A stretch of DNA of 23,698 bases. Source: CAZPRQ01 sp964589415 (lineage in GTDB: Bacteria > Patescibacteriota > Doudnabacteria > UBA920). Under the pieces are notes generated by a model. That model had not been told where the DNA came from. It did no database searches and worked only from the letters and a program-made list of their open reading frames with translations. The position numbers and the translations under genes are program-made. Shown here one piece after another: positions 1 through 6,567 of this stretch; position 1 is the stretch's first letter; each line of letters starts with the position of its first letter. The stretch covers positions 1 to 23,698 of the forward strand of contig CAZPRQ010000017.1 of the NCBI GenBank assembly GCA_964589415.1, written 5' to 3'.

Positions 1-12
1 TGTAATTTAAAG

Positions 13-26
13 GCCCATAAATGGGC
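13..26. repeat. Short hairpin at the left edge
   Basis: A perfect 6-bp inverted repeat, GCCCAT-AA-ATGGGC, lies 48 bases upstream of the first gene. It could be the remains of a terminator for a gene left of the window, but neither strand has a strong T-run after it, so the function is uncertain. Confidence 0.3.
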
Positions 27-73
27 AAACTACAATTATATATACATTATAAGCTTAAGAAACAAATATTATT

Positions 74-1558
74 ATGAAAACACTTACCATAAACCAACTC
101 TATGGCGTAGGCGCTGCTGCTGCAGGCTTAGGTATATTGTTTAATTATCTTTTCTTTAACCATGTTCCCGGCATTTCGTTTGTAATATATATATCGCTTG
201 CATTCGCAGCGTTTTTTTATTTTGCGAAAAAATATGAAATAAATATACCCAAAGAAGCTAAATGGTTTGTCCCGCTTATTTTATTTTTTTCTGCCATGGT
301 CGCTTTTAGGGCGAACGAGGTTTTAATGGTTTTTAACATTCTGGTAACTTTAGTGCTTCTACTCTTGTTTTCGCGCCATGTGGCAGGCAAAAAAATTCAG
401 AATTCCGTGTTTTTTGACTTCATTAAAACGGCTGTCATGGTACCGCTTAAAATGTTGGGCAGTGCCTTTGCCAGCCTGGCTCGCATGCTTTCGGCTCAAA
501 AAGAATTTGCCGGACACAAAAAAACCACGCAGGTTATAAAAGGCCTGCTCATAACTTTGCCCATAGCCGTAATTTTTGTATTGCTGCTAATTTCGGCAGA
601 CGCTGTGTTTGAAAAAACCGTAAAAAATATTTTTAACTTTAATATTCATTTTGGCCGTAATTTCACCCCTCAACTTGTACTGTTTTTGTTGTCTTCACTT
701 GCCTGGTTAGGCGCCTTTGCGTATGTTTTACAGAATTCCATAACCATAGAGCCCGCGCCTTTGGCCAGTAAAGAGCCGGTTTTTAGTTTGGGCAAACTGG
801 AGGCCAACATGCTGTTTGGCGCAATTAACTTTATATTTTTAACTTTCGTAATTATTCAAATTAAATATTTGTTTGCCGGCCATGGGGCGGTTACAAGTTT
901 GGGTATGACATATGCCCAATACGCCCACAAAGGTTTTGGCGAACTGGTGCTCGTTGCCTTGCTTACATTTGTTACCATTTTTTTGGCGGAAAAATATATT
1001 TATAAGGATGAAGCCGGCAAAAATAAAGCCTTTACGTTTTTAAGCCTGGCGGTTATTGTGCTGGTTTTGGTCATAATAGCCTCGGCATTTACAAGGCTTA
1101 CGGTTTACGAGCAGGCTTATAGTTATACTTTTTTGCGCGTATTGGTCCAGGCATTTATTGTTTGGCTTGCCGCGGTTTTTGTTTGGTTGGGTTATAAACT
1201 AACGGCTCGTATAACCGAACAAAAATTTGTCTTCGGCATATTTTTATTGGCAACAACTTTCTTTGTAATGCTCAATATTGTAAATGTGGACGCTTTGGTT
1301 GCCAGAAAAAATATTGAGCAATTTGCCGCGGCCGGGAAACTGGACTCTTGGTATATTACGTCGCTTTCCGCCGACGCGGTGCCGGAGTTAATTCCTCTTG
1401 TAGATTCTACATATACAGACCAAAACGGCCTCCCTCTTAGTGAGACCGTTGCCATTGCACTTAAAGATTTTGCAAACAACAACAAATTACAAACTTGGCA
1501 GTCGTTTAATTATTCTAAGTGGCGGGCACTGCAGTTGGTTAAGGGTCAAAATTGGTAG
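74..1558 (+). CDS. DUF4153/DUF4173-like polytopic membrane protein
   Basis: A 494-residue integral membrane protein of unknown function. About ten hydrophobic segments are visible, starting near residues 10-50, 65-100 and 155-175. The part after about residue 330, with RLTVYEQAYSYTFLR followed by a long hydrophobic stretch, resembles the conserved core of the DUF4153/DUF4173 family. The C-terminal 90 or so residues are soluble and lack a catalytic motif I recognise. It stands alone between a hairpin at the window edge and a differently composed gene, so context gives no role. No Shine-Dalgarno sequence precedes the ATG, which sits in an A-rich stretch as in most genes here. The family assignment is from memory of its sequence pattern. 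Confidence 0.72.
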   Translation: MKTLTINQLYGVGAAAAGLGILFNYLFFNHVPGISFVIYISLAFAAFFYFAKKYEINIPKEAKWFVPLILFFSAMVAFRANEVLMVFNILVTLVLLLLFSRHVAGKKIQNSVFFDFIKTAVMVPLKMLGSAFASLARMLSAQKEFAGHKKTTQVIKGLLITLPIAVIFVLLLISADAVFEKTVKNIFNFNIHFGRNFTPQLVLFLLSSLAWLGAFAYVLQNSITIEPAPLASKEPVFSLGKLEANMLFGAINFIFLTFVIIQIKYLFAGHGAVTSLGMTYAQYAHKGFGELVLVALLTFVTIFLAEKYIYKDEAGKNKAFTFLSLAVIVLVLVIIASAFTRLTVYEQAYSYTFLRVLVQAFIVWLAAVFVWLGYKLTARITEQKFVFGIFLLATTFFVMLNIVNVDALVARKNIEQFAAAGKLDSWYITSLSADAVPELIPLVDSTYTDQNGLPLSETVAIALKDFANNNKLQTWQSFNYSKWRALQLVKGQNW

Positions 1559-1578
1559 GTAGGCATGGGTATTTAGGG

Positions 1579-1607
1579 TTGACAAACTCATAAATAAGCT
1601 TTAAATT
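1579..1607 (+). promoter_or_regulatory. Putative promoter of the 1636 gene
   Basis: A consensus -35 TTGACA (1579-1584) is 17 bases from a weak -10 TAAATT (1602-1607). Unlike most other promoters in this window it has no extended -10 TG, in keeping with the different character of the gene it serves. Confidence 0.45.
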
Positions 1608-1635
1608 TCACTTATTAAATTCCACTGGAGGCTCC

Positions 1636-2247
1636 ATGTATTCACGACGAAAACCTCGACCCGTGATTCGCGCTTTAGATAATTTTGAGCTTGAAGCAGA
1701 GTGCGAGCGGTTGTTGTCTTTGCTTTCTCAAAATTCCCAGCCCATCGAAATGGCTCTAGATGTAACACCTTTCATCGCCGCTCGTCAAATTATCCAGATA
1801 ATTCGGCGATTGGAAAGGAACGGATATGCGGTTGAGGTGGAATGCTTTGACCAAATTCCCGGCGAAACGCAGCGTGTGTGGCGGTTTACGCCGAAGGGGT
1901 CGGTACGGCTATTTGTAACTCGTTGCGAGCACGGGCCCAGTGAAATTTCTGAGCCGCCAATTCAGCCATTGACTCCGGACCAAGTTCGGGCGTTTCTCGA
2001 GGAAAAGAGATGTTCCGAACTCATGACTCGCAAGCGACGACAGATTCCTCATGGTCTAACGAAAAAGGAACGGCAGCGAGAGTGGTGGGCAAGGAATGCA
2101 TCAGCGGTTAATCAGCATTTGAAAACCTTACATCGCGGCATGTCTGTAGGGGAAATGCAAGAGCTGAGTGGTACGACCCCGGTTCCACGCCGCTTTGTTC
2201 CCGGGCACATACCTTCACGAACCCACACTGAGGATGTGGCGGAATAG
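1636..2247 (+). CDS. Hypothetical protein, probably acquired; possible winged-helix N-terminus
   Basis: I do not recognise this 203-residue, Arg-rich soluble protein. Residues 45-90 (AARQIIQIIRRLERNGYAVE, then a WRFTPKG turn) read like a helix pair followed by a beta wing, so a winged-helix fold is possible but unproven. A basic stretch with KKERQREWW follows around residues 140-150. The gene differs from its neighbours: it is visibly richer in G and C, uses CGN arginine codons freely, and has a classical Shine-Dalgarno GGAGG (1627-1631) four bases before the ATG. It also carries its own promoter and strong terminator. These traits suggest horizontal transfer as an independent unit. No transposase or attachment site is visible next to it. 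Confidence 0.6.
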   Translation: MYSRRKPRPVIRALDNFELEAECERLLSLLSQNSQPIEMALDVTPFIAARQIIQIIRRLERNGYAVEVECFDQIPGETQRVWRFTPKGSVRLFVTRCEHGPSEISEPPIQPLTPDQVRAFLEEKRCSELMTRKRRQIPHGLTKKERQREWWARNASAVNQHLKTLHRGMSVGEMQELSGTTPVPRRFVPGHIPSRTHTEDVAE

Positions 2248-2258
2248 TTCGCCGGCTT

Positions 2259-2291
2259 GCACGGGACCCATGTGGTACCCGTGCTTTTTTT
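2259..2291 (+). terminator. Rho-independent terminator
   Basis: GCACGGGACC (2259-2268) pairs with GGTACCCGTGC (2274-2284) with one bulged base, and seven T follow at 2285-2291. It lies 12 bases after the stop of the 1636 gene and isolates that gene from the ZIP transporter gene. Confidence 0.85.
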
Positions 2292-2347
2292 ATTTGCCCC
2301 TGTCTTAATCTCAAGAATCCCTTACAGCTTGCCGCAGGGTAATTTAT

Positions 2348-2377
2348 TTGTTTACCCTTACATATAAATGCTACAAT
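2348..2377 (+). promoter_or_regulatory. Extended -10 promoter of the ZIP gene
   Basis: TTGTTT (2348-2353), an 18-base spacer and TGC-TACAAT (-10 at 2372-2377). The predicted transcript would start about 20 bases before the ATG at 2401. No Shine-Dalgarno sequence is present. Confidence 0.5.
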
Positions 2378-2400
2378 AGCGTTATTAGTAAAATATTTTT

Positions 2401-3144
2401 ATGTCACAAATTTGGCTTTATTCTTTGCTTGGTGTTGCTGTAGTCAGTCTTATTTCTTTTATTGGCGCCATTGGGCTGGCGGTAAATCCCGAAAAGCTTA
2501 AGCGTTGGCTTTTGTATTTGGTCAGTTTTTCAGCCGGAGCCCTCCTGGGCGATGTGTTTTTGCATATATTGCCAGAATTGGCCGAGGAAGGTTTTCCACA
2601 TTTGGCCGGTGTGTACATTTTGGGCGGTATATTTGTTTTCTTTTTGCTTGAACGACTTATTCATTGGCATCGCGCGCATAGCGAACATAGTGAAGAAATT
2701 CACTCCGCGGTATATTTAACTCAGGCCGGCGACACCCTGCACAATTTTATAGACGGTATAATTATTGCCGCAAGCTTTTTTATTAGCATACCGGTGGGTA
2801 TAGCTACTACCTTAGCGGTAATTTTTCACGAAATTCCTCAGGAGATTGGGAATTTTGCAATTCTCATTCATGGCGGCTGGAGCGCGAAGAAAGCGCTGTT
2901 GTACAATTTTCTTTCTGCCTTGGCTTCTGTGCTGGGCGCGATTTTAGTATTGTTGTTTGTCCGCGGCGCTGGCGAGATACCAATGTGGCTTACGGCCATA
3001 GCCGCCAGCAGTTTTATTTATATAGCTATGAGCGATTTAATTCCGGAAATAAACAAGGAGCAAAATCGCCAAAAATCCGCCCTGCTTATGATGGCCATGT
3101 TTTTTGGCATGGCGGTCATGGGTTTACTGCTAATTTTGGAATAA
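2401..3144 (+). CDS. ZIP family divalent metal transporter
   Basis: A 247-residue membrane protein that should move divalent metal (zinc or similar) into the cytoplasm. The family signatures are clear. HNFIDG (H114, N115, D118) lies in the fourth membrane segment and HEIPQE (H143, E144, E148) in the fifth; these form the binuclear metal site in characterised ZIP proteins. A His-rich loop (residues 88-101: HWHRAHSEHSEEIH) lies between the third and fourth segments, as is usual. The length fits bacterial ZIP proteins. It has its own extended -10 promoter and terminates before the RRM leader, so it appears to be monocistronic. The exact metal cannot be read from the sequence, and no metal-regulator operator was recognised upstream. 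Confidence 0.92.
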   Translation: MSQIWLYSLLGVAVVSLISFIGAIGLAVNPEKLKRWLLYLVSFSAGALLGDVFLHILPELAEEGFPHLAGVYILGGIFVFFLLERLIHWHRAHSEHSEEIHSAVYLTQAGDTLHNFIDGIIIAASFFISIPVGIATTLAVIFHEIPQEIGNFAILIHGGWSAKKALLYNFLSALASVLGAILVLLFVRGAGEIPMWLTAIAASSFIYIAMSDLIPEINKEQNRQKSALLMMAMFFGMAVMGLLLILE

Positions 3145-3171
3145 CAGAAAATTTAAATTTGCCAGAAAAAT

Positions 3172-3200
3172 TTGCCAGAATCCGCCCCATATGCTATACT
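3172..3200 (+). promoter_or_regulatory. Extended -10 promoter of the RRM gene
   Basis: TTGCCA (3172-3177), a 17-base spacer and TGC-TATACT (-10 at 3195-3200). Initiation about seven bases later would give a leader of roughly 130 nt before the ATG at 3340. That is far longer than other leaders in this window. Confidence 0.6.
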
Positions 3201-3231
3201 TTATCCATCATCTTAAATTTTAGTGCAGCAA

Positions 3232-3338
3232 GTTTAGGCTTTGTTTTTTAAGGGTTAGTCCTAAGTAAGTTGAGTCTAAAGTTTAGTTTATAAGTCAGAT
3301 AAGGGTTTGGATGATACTCTTATAAAGAAAGCCTAAAC
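3232..3338 (+). promoter_or_regulatory. Structured 5' leader with long-range helix
   Basis: GTTTAGGCTTT (3232-3242) is perfectly complementary to AAAGCCTAAAC (3328-3338), which ends one base before the RRM start codon. Nested inside is a hairpin in which ATAAGGGT (3299-3306) pairs with ACTCTTAT (3316-3323), with one G-U pair. The closing helix would put the initiation region in a stem, and no Shine-Dalgarno sequence is present. RNA-binding RRM proteins of bacteria are often cold-induced or self-regulating, so a thermosensor or autoregulatory leader is plausible. This role is inferred; the pairing is directly visible. Confidence 0.55.
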
Positions 3339-3339
3339 A

Positions 3340-3690
3340 ATGGCAAAGAAACTTTTCGTGGGCAGCCTGCCTTGGGCCACCACGAGCGATGATTTACAGC
3401 AGTTATTTTCCCAACACGGGACCGTATCTTCTGCTACAGTCATCACCGATAAAATGTCCGGCCGCAGCCGCGGTTTTGGATTCGTAGAATTTGAAAATGA
3501 CGCAGAAGCTGATGCTGCAGCTAATGCTTTAAATAACACCGACTACCAGGGTCGTACTTTGGTGGTTAAGGAAGCCAGGCCTCTTGAAGATCGCCCGAAG
3601 CGTGACTTTGGCGGTCGCGGCGGTGGCGGCGGTGGTCGCGGTGGTTACGGCCACGGCGGAGGCCACGGCGGTCATAACGACAACTACTAA
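3340..3690 (+). CDS. Single-RRM glycine-rich RNA-binding protein
   Basis: A 116-residue protein with one RNA recognition motif over residues 3-80. RNP2 is LFVGSL (residues 5-10) and RNP1 is RGFGFVEF (residues 44-51), including the aromatic positions that stack on RNA bases. The tail after residue 88 is Gly-, Arg- and His-rich and probably disordered. This is the layout of bacterial cold-shock-type Rbp proteins, which bind single-stranded RNA and act as chaperones. The gene has its own promoter, a long structured leader and a strong terminator, so it is likely abundant and post-transcriptionally controlled. The repetitive Gly codons create a long open frame in another phase, which is a shadow. 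Confidence 0.93.
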   Translation: MAKKLFVGSLPWATTSDDLQQLFSQHGTVSSATVITDKMSGRSRGFGFVEFENDAEADAAANALNNTDYQGRTLVVKEARPLEDRPKRDFGGRGGGGGGRGGYGHGGGHGGHNDNY

Positions 3691-3704
3691 ATTTGTCTCC
3701 ATTT

Positions 3705-3730
3705 CCCGTCCCCCTTGGGGGGCGGGTTTT
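3705..3730 (+). terminator. Rho-independent terminator of the RRM gene
   Basis: CCCGTCCCCC (3705-3714) pairs with GGGGGGCGGG (3717-3726) with one G-U pair, followed by TTTTGTTTT. The stem is very GC-rich and should be an efficient terminator. Confidence 0.88.
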
Positions 3731-3732
3731 GT

Positions 3733-3761
3733 TTTACCTTCTAATTACTCTTTGATATACT
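3733..3761 (+). promoter_or_regulatory. Promoter giving a probable leaderless VKOR mRNA
   Basis: TTTACC (3733-3738), a 17-base spacer and TGA-TATACT (-10 at 3756-3761). The ATG at 3770 begins eight bases after the -10, so transcription should start at or next to the start codon. Confidence 0.5.
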
Positions 3762-3769
3762 GTATTTAT

Positions 3770-4186
3770 ATGTTACACAAAAGACATAAACATGACCTTA
3801 TAATAATTTTCGCGCTTATTGCCTTTGGCGTAAGTATATATTTGTCTGTAACAAGTTCTCTGGGAGTAACGGTGCCCTGTTCCACCTTGGGCGGGTGCGA
3901 AGCCGTATTAAATAGTAAATTCAGCAAGCTGTTTGGCTTGCCCCTTTCCTATTTTGGGGTGTTGTATTTTGGCGGAGCGGTTATTGGCGGTTTACTTGCG
4001 AATCACTACGCTTGGGGAAGAAAATTGCTTACCGTATTTTTGGCAGGAGGCTTGCTTTCCGCCGTTATTTTTTTGGGATTGCAATTTCTTATTATTCGCC
4101 AAATTTGCCAGTATTGTCTGATTGTAGATTTAATTGCCGTGGCTTTGTTTTTGTGGGATTATAATATTGAACATTTGGAAAAATAA
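3770..4186 (+). CDS. VKOR family disulfide-generating membrane protein
   Basis: A 138-residue protein, starting at ATG 3770, with about four membrane helices. It carries the full vitamin K epoxide reductase pattern: the loop cysteines C37 and C43, a conserved serine (S60) in GLPLSYFG, and the active-site C113-Q-Y-C116 in a late helix. Bacterial VKOR proteins use a quinone to reoxidise a thioredoxin-like partner that makes disulfide bonds outside the membrane. No thioredoxin domain is fused here and no partner gene is adjacent. The open frame continues upstream to 3584, but that part is an Ala/Val-rich shadow of the RRM glycine tail and lies before the terminator, so the ATG at 3770 is preferred. 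Cys-containing pilins encoded further right are possible substrates (inference). Confidence 0.88.
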   Translation: MLHKRHKHDLIIIFALIAFGVSIYLSVTSSLGVTVPCSTLGGCEAVLNSKFSKLFGLPLSYFGVLYFGGAVIGGLLANHYAWGRKLLTVFLAGGLLSAVIFLGLQFLIIRQICQYCLIVDLIAVALFLWDYNIEHLEK

Positions 4187-4188
4187 AT

Positions 4189-4216
4189 TTGAATATATTG
4201 ACAGGCGTGGTATAAT
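4189..4216 (+). promoter_or_regulatory. Extended -10 promoter
   Basis: TTGAAT (4189-4194), a 16-base spacer and TGG-TATAAT (perfect -10 at 4211-4216). It starts three bases after the VKOR stop codon. A TTGACA at 4198-4203 is only seven bases from the -10 and cannot be its -35. Confidence 0.6.
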
Positions 4217-4245
4217 AAATAAAAGAATTATAAAGAGAAACAAAA

Positions 4246-4566
4246 ATGTCGGTAATTACACTTATTCCCTTGGTCTGGACAGGCTTAACGCTTTTAGTAA
4301 TAGGAACCGCCTATTTAATTGTGGAAGGCGTTAGGGTCAACCGCTTATTTGCCGAGTCTATAGTTGGCAGGCTGGTTCGTACGCTTGTTGTTGTAGTTAT
4401 TATTGAATTATATTCAGTGGCTATAGTTACTTACGCGTACCTTATGTTTTATCCGGAAGGAGTACTTTTTATATTACCAATTATGCTGCTTTGGATTGTA
4501 AGCCTGCTATACGCAATTTTCGCGGTTAGAGCCGCAAAGCAGCAAGTTTCAAAACTTATTAATTAA
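4246..4566 (+). CDS. Small hypothetical membrane protein
   Basis: I do not recognise this 106-residue protein. It has three hydrophobic segments (about residues 4-27, 42-66 and 70-95) joined by short polar loops such as EGVRVNRLFAESIVGR, and a basic C-terminus. No enzymatic motif is visible. It has its own strong extended -10 promoter and is followed after 21 bases by another small membrane protein gene, with one terminator after both, so the two probably form a transcription unit. That is the only hint to function. Confidence 0.65.
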   Translation: MSVITLIPLVWTGLTLLVIGTAYLIVEGVRVNRLFAESIVGRLVRTLVVVVIIELYSVAIVTYAYLMFYPEGVLFILPIMLLWIVSLLYAIFAVRAAKQQVSKLIN

Positions 4567-4587
4567 AAAAACAATTAATTTTTTTAT

Positions 4588-4779
4588 ATGCCTCAACAAG
4601 CTACTATACCTCAACAAGAATACGATCCGCGCTGGTTTATTTGGACCATTGTATTTTTAGTAGTAACCGGAATTTCTTTAGTTAGCTATATTATTTTGAG
4701 TGAAAACCCTGGACAAAATGTGCCAGACTTTTCACGTCCATCACGTTCTGTAGATTCGGGAATGACAGTCAAACAGTAA
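4588..4779 (+). CDS. Small single-pass membrane protein
   Basis: A 63-residue protein with a Pro/Gln-rich cytosolic N-terminus, one membrane helix (about residues 17-38: WFIWTIVFLVVTGISLVSYI) and a short polar tail. It is not recognised. It shares a likely transcript with the preceding membrane protein gene. The conventional ATG, clean stop and location before a terminator support it as real, but it is short enough that conservation in related genomes would be the deciding test. Confidence 0.55.
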   Translation: MPQQATIPQQEYDPRWFIWTIVFLVVTGISLVSYIILSENPGQNVPDFSRPSRSVDSGMTVKQ

Positions 4780-4858
4780 ATTCAGGTTTACGGTTAATAG
4801 AAGACACTATTTTTAGAGACGAGACTATTAAAAGTTTTTTAGTTGGTGTATTTAAAAT

Positions 4859-4882
4859 AAATCCGCACTTGCGGATTTTTTT
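4859..4882 (+). terminator. Rho-independent terminator
   Basis: AAATCCGCA (4859-4867) pairs with TGCGGATTT (4870-4878) around a tiny loop and ends in a T-run to 4882. It closes the unit with the two small membrane protein genes. Confidence 0.85.
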
Positions 4883-4897
4883 ATTTTATGCTATAAT
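4869..4897 (+). promoter_or_regulatory. Extended -10 promoter overlapping the terminator
   Basis: TTGCGG (4869-4874), a 17-base spacer and TGC-TATAAT (perfect -10 at 4892-4897). The -35 lies in the 3' arm of the preceding terminator hairpin, so the two signals are packed together. Confidence 0.6.
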
Positions 4898-4948
4898 ATA
4901 TTTAAGGTAAAACCTACCAGAAACCAAAATAAAAAATAAAAAATAAAA

Positions 4949-6190
4949 ATGTTATTTGCCCCGCAACAAACCTTTTTAGGTTTGGGAGTTGCTTTTTTCA
5001 AGAGTTTTTTTGAGCATATTCACGACCATGTTGTGCCTCATGCCAGAAATAACTACCATCCGCATCTTTTTGGCCATAGAGCTATGGCCCTGTTTTCGGT
5101 TTTGTTGGTAAGCGTTAAAATTTTCAGCGTCAGTTTAATTACATTTGGTCCGGTTTTACCGGCTTATTCCTCGGCCATTACCAGAGAAAATATAATTAAC
5201 CTTACAAACCAGTCTCGCCAAGCGTTTGGGTTAGCGCAATTGGTGGAAAATTCCATTTTGCACCAAGCCGCCCAAGCCAAAGCCAACGATATGTTAGCCA
5301 AGGGGTATTTTTCTCATACGTCTCCCGAGGGCAGAACTCCATGGGATTTTATTGTTGGCGCAAATTACAATTATTTGGTGGCGGGTGAAAATTTGGCGGT
5401 AAATTTTAGCCAGGCGGAAAATGTGGAAGAGGCCTGGATGAACAGTCCGGGACACAAAGCCAATATATTAAACCAGAATTTTGAAGAGATTGGCATAGGT
5501 ATCGTTGAAGGAGAATATCAGGGGAAAAATTCAATTTTTGTGGTGCAAATGTTTGGAACCCCCAGCGTGCAAAAAGTTACTTTGGCGGAGGAGCCTACGA
5601 AAGTAGAGGTAAATAACGTTCCAGCCTATAAATCCCAAGACGAAAATTCATCTGCTCAAAAAGTGGCTGGAATAAACATGCAAGCGGAAGAAAAAAAAGA
5701 ATTAGCGATTATAAATTCTCGTACCATGGCGGAAGGTTCAAATTTGGCAATAGAAGCCAATATTGAGGGTTACCCGGTAAAAGTATTTGCTGTGTATGGG
5801 GAAAAAGCTGTGGCCATGGCTCCAAAAGCCGATGGGACATGGGTAGCGGATATAGAAATTTCCAAGCTGGCGCAAAAATCCTCAAACTTGCAAATTAAGG
5901 CTTATGACATTCAGAATAGGCTGGTACAAAGTCATATTGCCAGCTTTGCGGGCACGACCCCGGAAAATTATAAGATAGTAAAAAATGACAGTCCGGTGGA
6001 AGTGGGTTGGATGGGCAGGGTATTTGACCCTAAACAACTGGAAAACAAGCTATATTTAGGATTTATGGCCGTATTTTTGACAAGCCTGGTTATTGCTTTG
6101 GCAGTCAGGCGACATGTCCATCATGTATCAGTAGTTGCCAATGGAGCTTTTGTTGTTATGTTAGCCTGTCTGTTGTGGGTAATGGGATAG
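4949..6190 (+). CDS. CAP (SCP/PR1) domain surface protein with C-terminal membrane anchors
   Basis: A 413-residue protein with a His-rich cytosolic N-terminus (about residues 23-43: FEHIHDHVVPHARNNYHPHL), a membrane or signal segment at 46-70, a CAP domain at about 80-205, an Ig-like beta region at about 255-335, and two membrane helices at about 369-386 and 394-412. The CAP cavity residues are visible: H123 in YFSHTSP, E147 in GEN, and H169 in SPGHKANIL. Bacterial CAP proteins are exported and of mostly unknown activity. The two terminal helices suggest the protein stays anchored in the cell membrane with the CAP domain outside. It is transcribed alone from an extended -10 promoter and ends at a terminator. 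Confidence 0.85.
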   Translation: MLFAPQQTFLGLGVAFFKSFFEHIHDHVVPHARNNYHPHLFGHRAMALFSVLLVSVKIFSVSLITFGPVLPAYSSAITRENIINLTNQSRQAFGLAQLVENSILHQAAQAKANDMLAKGYFSHTSPEGRTPWDFIVGANYNYLVAGENLAVNFSQAENVEEAWMNSPGHKANILNQNFEEIGIGIVEGEYQGKNSIFVVQMFGTPSVQKVTLAEEPTKVEVNNVPAYKSQDENSSAQKVAGINMQAEEKKELAIINSRTMAEGSNLAIEANIEGYPVKVFAVYGEKAVAMAPKADGTWVADIEISKLAQKSSNLQIKAYDIQNRLVQSHIASFAGTTPENYKIVKNDSPVEVGWMGRVFDPKQLENKLYLGFMAVFLTSLVIALAVRRHVHHVSVVANGAFVVMLACLLWVMG

Positions 6191-6226
6191 CTAAGTATTT
6201 CTTATTTGTGAACAATTACTAAAATA

Positions 6227-6259
6227 AAAACTCCCCTGCCGCCGGCGGGTGGAGTTTTT
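6227..6259. terminator. Likely bidirectional terminator
   Basis: AAAACTCC (6227-6234) pairs with GGAGTTTT (6251-6258) and continues inward through a GC-rich CTGCC/GGCGG stem. An A-run precedes it and a T-run follows, so it could end the CAP gene on the plus strand and the minus-strand tRNA transcript. Confidence 0.75.
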
Positions 6260-6371
6260 ATAAATGTTGGGTTTTATATTAGCCCGGTAATTTTTTTAAC
6301 GAAAATATAATCAAATTTGTTGGACCGTACCGGATTCGAACCCCAGTAGCAGTCGTTCCGATATAAATGTT

Positions 6372-6392
6372 GGCTCCGCTGCGGGGCGAGCC
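6372..6392. repeat. Palindromic repeat in the T-loop of the broken tRNA-Ala
   Basis: GGCTC (6372-6376) and GAGCC (6388-6392) form a GC-rich hairpin with extra inner pairing. It starts the 50-nt insert between tRNA positions 53 and 54, and its outer arm overlaps the T-stem. Confidence 0.55.
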
Positions 6393-6413
6393 GGTCGCTT
6401 TCACATTGTCTGC

Positions 6414-6436
6414 CCGCCAGTGACTTCGTCTGGTGG
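6414..6436. repeat. Palindromic repeat joined to the tRNA-Ala CCA end
   Basis: CCGCCAG (6414-6420) and CTGGTGG (6430-6436) pair at six of seven positions, with a GTCA/ACGAAG-type core. The right arm is the CCA end of the intact tRNA-Ala, so one arm of the hairpin is made of tRNA sequence. Confidence 0.5.
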
Positions 6437-6506
6437 AGACGAGGGGATTCGAACCCCTTACCCTCACATTGCAAATGTGATGCTCTACCAATTGAGCTAC
6501 GTCCCC
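6431..6506 (-). tRNA. tRNA-Ala(UGC), intact
   Basis: A complete 76-nt tRNA with encoded CCA. The acceptor GGGGACG pairs with CGTCTCC and has the alanine identity pair G3-U70. The D-stem is GCTC/GAGC, the anticodon stem TCACA/TGTGA with loop TTTGCAA (anticodon TGC), and the T-stem AGGGG/CCCCT with loop TTCGAAT. It decodes GCN alanine codons. It lies wholly within the anticodon-loop insert of a second, interrupted tRNA-Ala of the same anticodon. Its 3' CCA also serves as one arm of an adjacent palindrome. Confidence 0.97.
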
Positions 6507-6567
6507 AAACAGGCGAAGGCAGGCGGGCAAATGTGGCGCTCTGCCAAATGAGCTAACGGCCCCTGCT

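Larger units (their letters stand above)
6412..6528. repeat. Inverted repeat bounding a module that carries tRNA-Ala
   Basis: GCCCGCC (6412-6418) and GGCGGGC (6522-6528) are perfect complements located at the two ends of the insert in the anticodon loop of the broken tRNA-Ala. The intact tRNA-Ala(UGC) lies between them. In RNA, the helix would bring the two halves of the outer tRNA together. Confidence 0.6.
6321..6562 (-). pseudogene. Interrupted tRNA-Ala(UGC) in three exon-like pieces
   Basis: Read on the minus strand, three pieces add up to one alanine tRNA: 6562-6527 (positions 1-36, ending in the anticodon UGC), 6407-6391 (positions 37-53) and 6340-6321 (positions 54-73). Joined, they make 73 nt, the same body length as the intact tRNA-Ala inside. 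The acceptor GGGCCGT pairs 7/7 with ACGGTCC and includes the G3-U70 pair that marks alanine tRNAs. The D-stem pairs 4/4, the anticodon stem 4/5 and the T-stem ACCGG/CCGGT 5/5. Two segments interrupt it: 119 nt at 6408-6526 in the anticodon loop and 50 nt at 6341-6390 at the T-loop. No CCA follows the discriminator. It is either a disrupted gene or a tRNA with removable inserts. Confidence 0.7.

Noticed and set aside
3584..3769. Upstream extension of the VKOR frame
   Set aside because: It reads the RRM glycine codons in another phase as Ala/Val, crosses the terminator at 3705-3730, and starts inside another gene. The ATG at 3770 has a promoter directly before it.
6259..6373. 12-base direct repeat TATAAATGTTGG at 6259-6270 and 6362-6373
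   Set aside because: It is AT-rich and short, with no structure linking the copies; probably chance or minor duplication.
6408..6526. Group I intron in the tRNA anticodon loop
   Set aside because: At 119 nt the insert is too short for a group I core, and most of it is another tRNA. No homing endonuclease is present.
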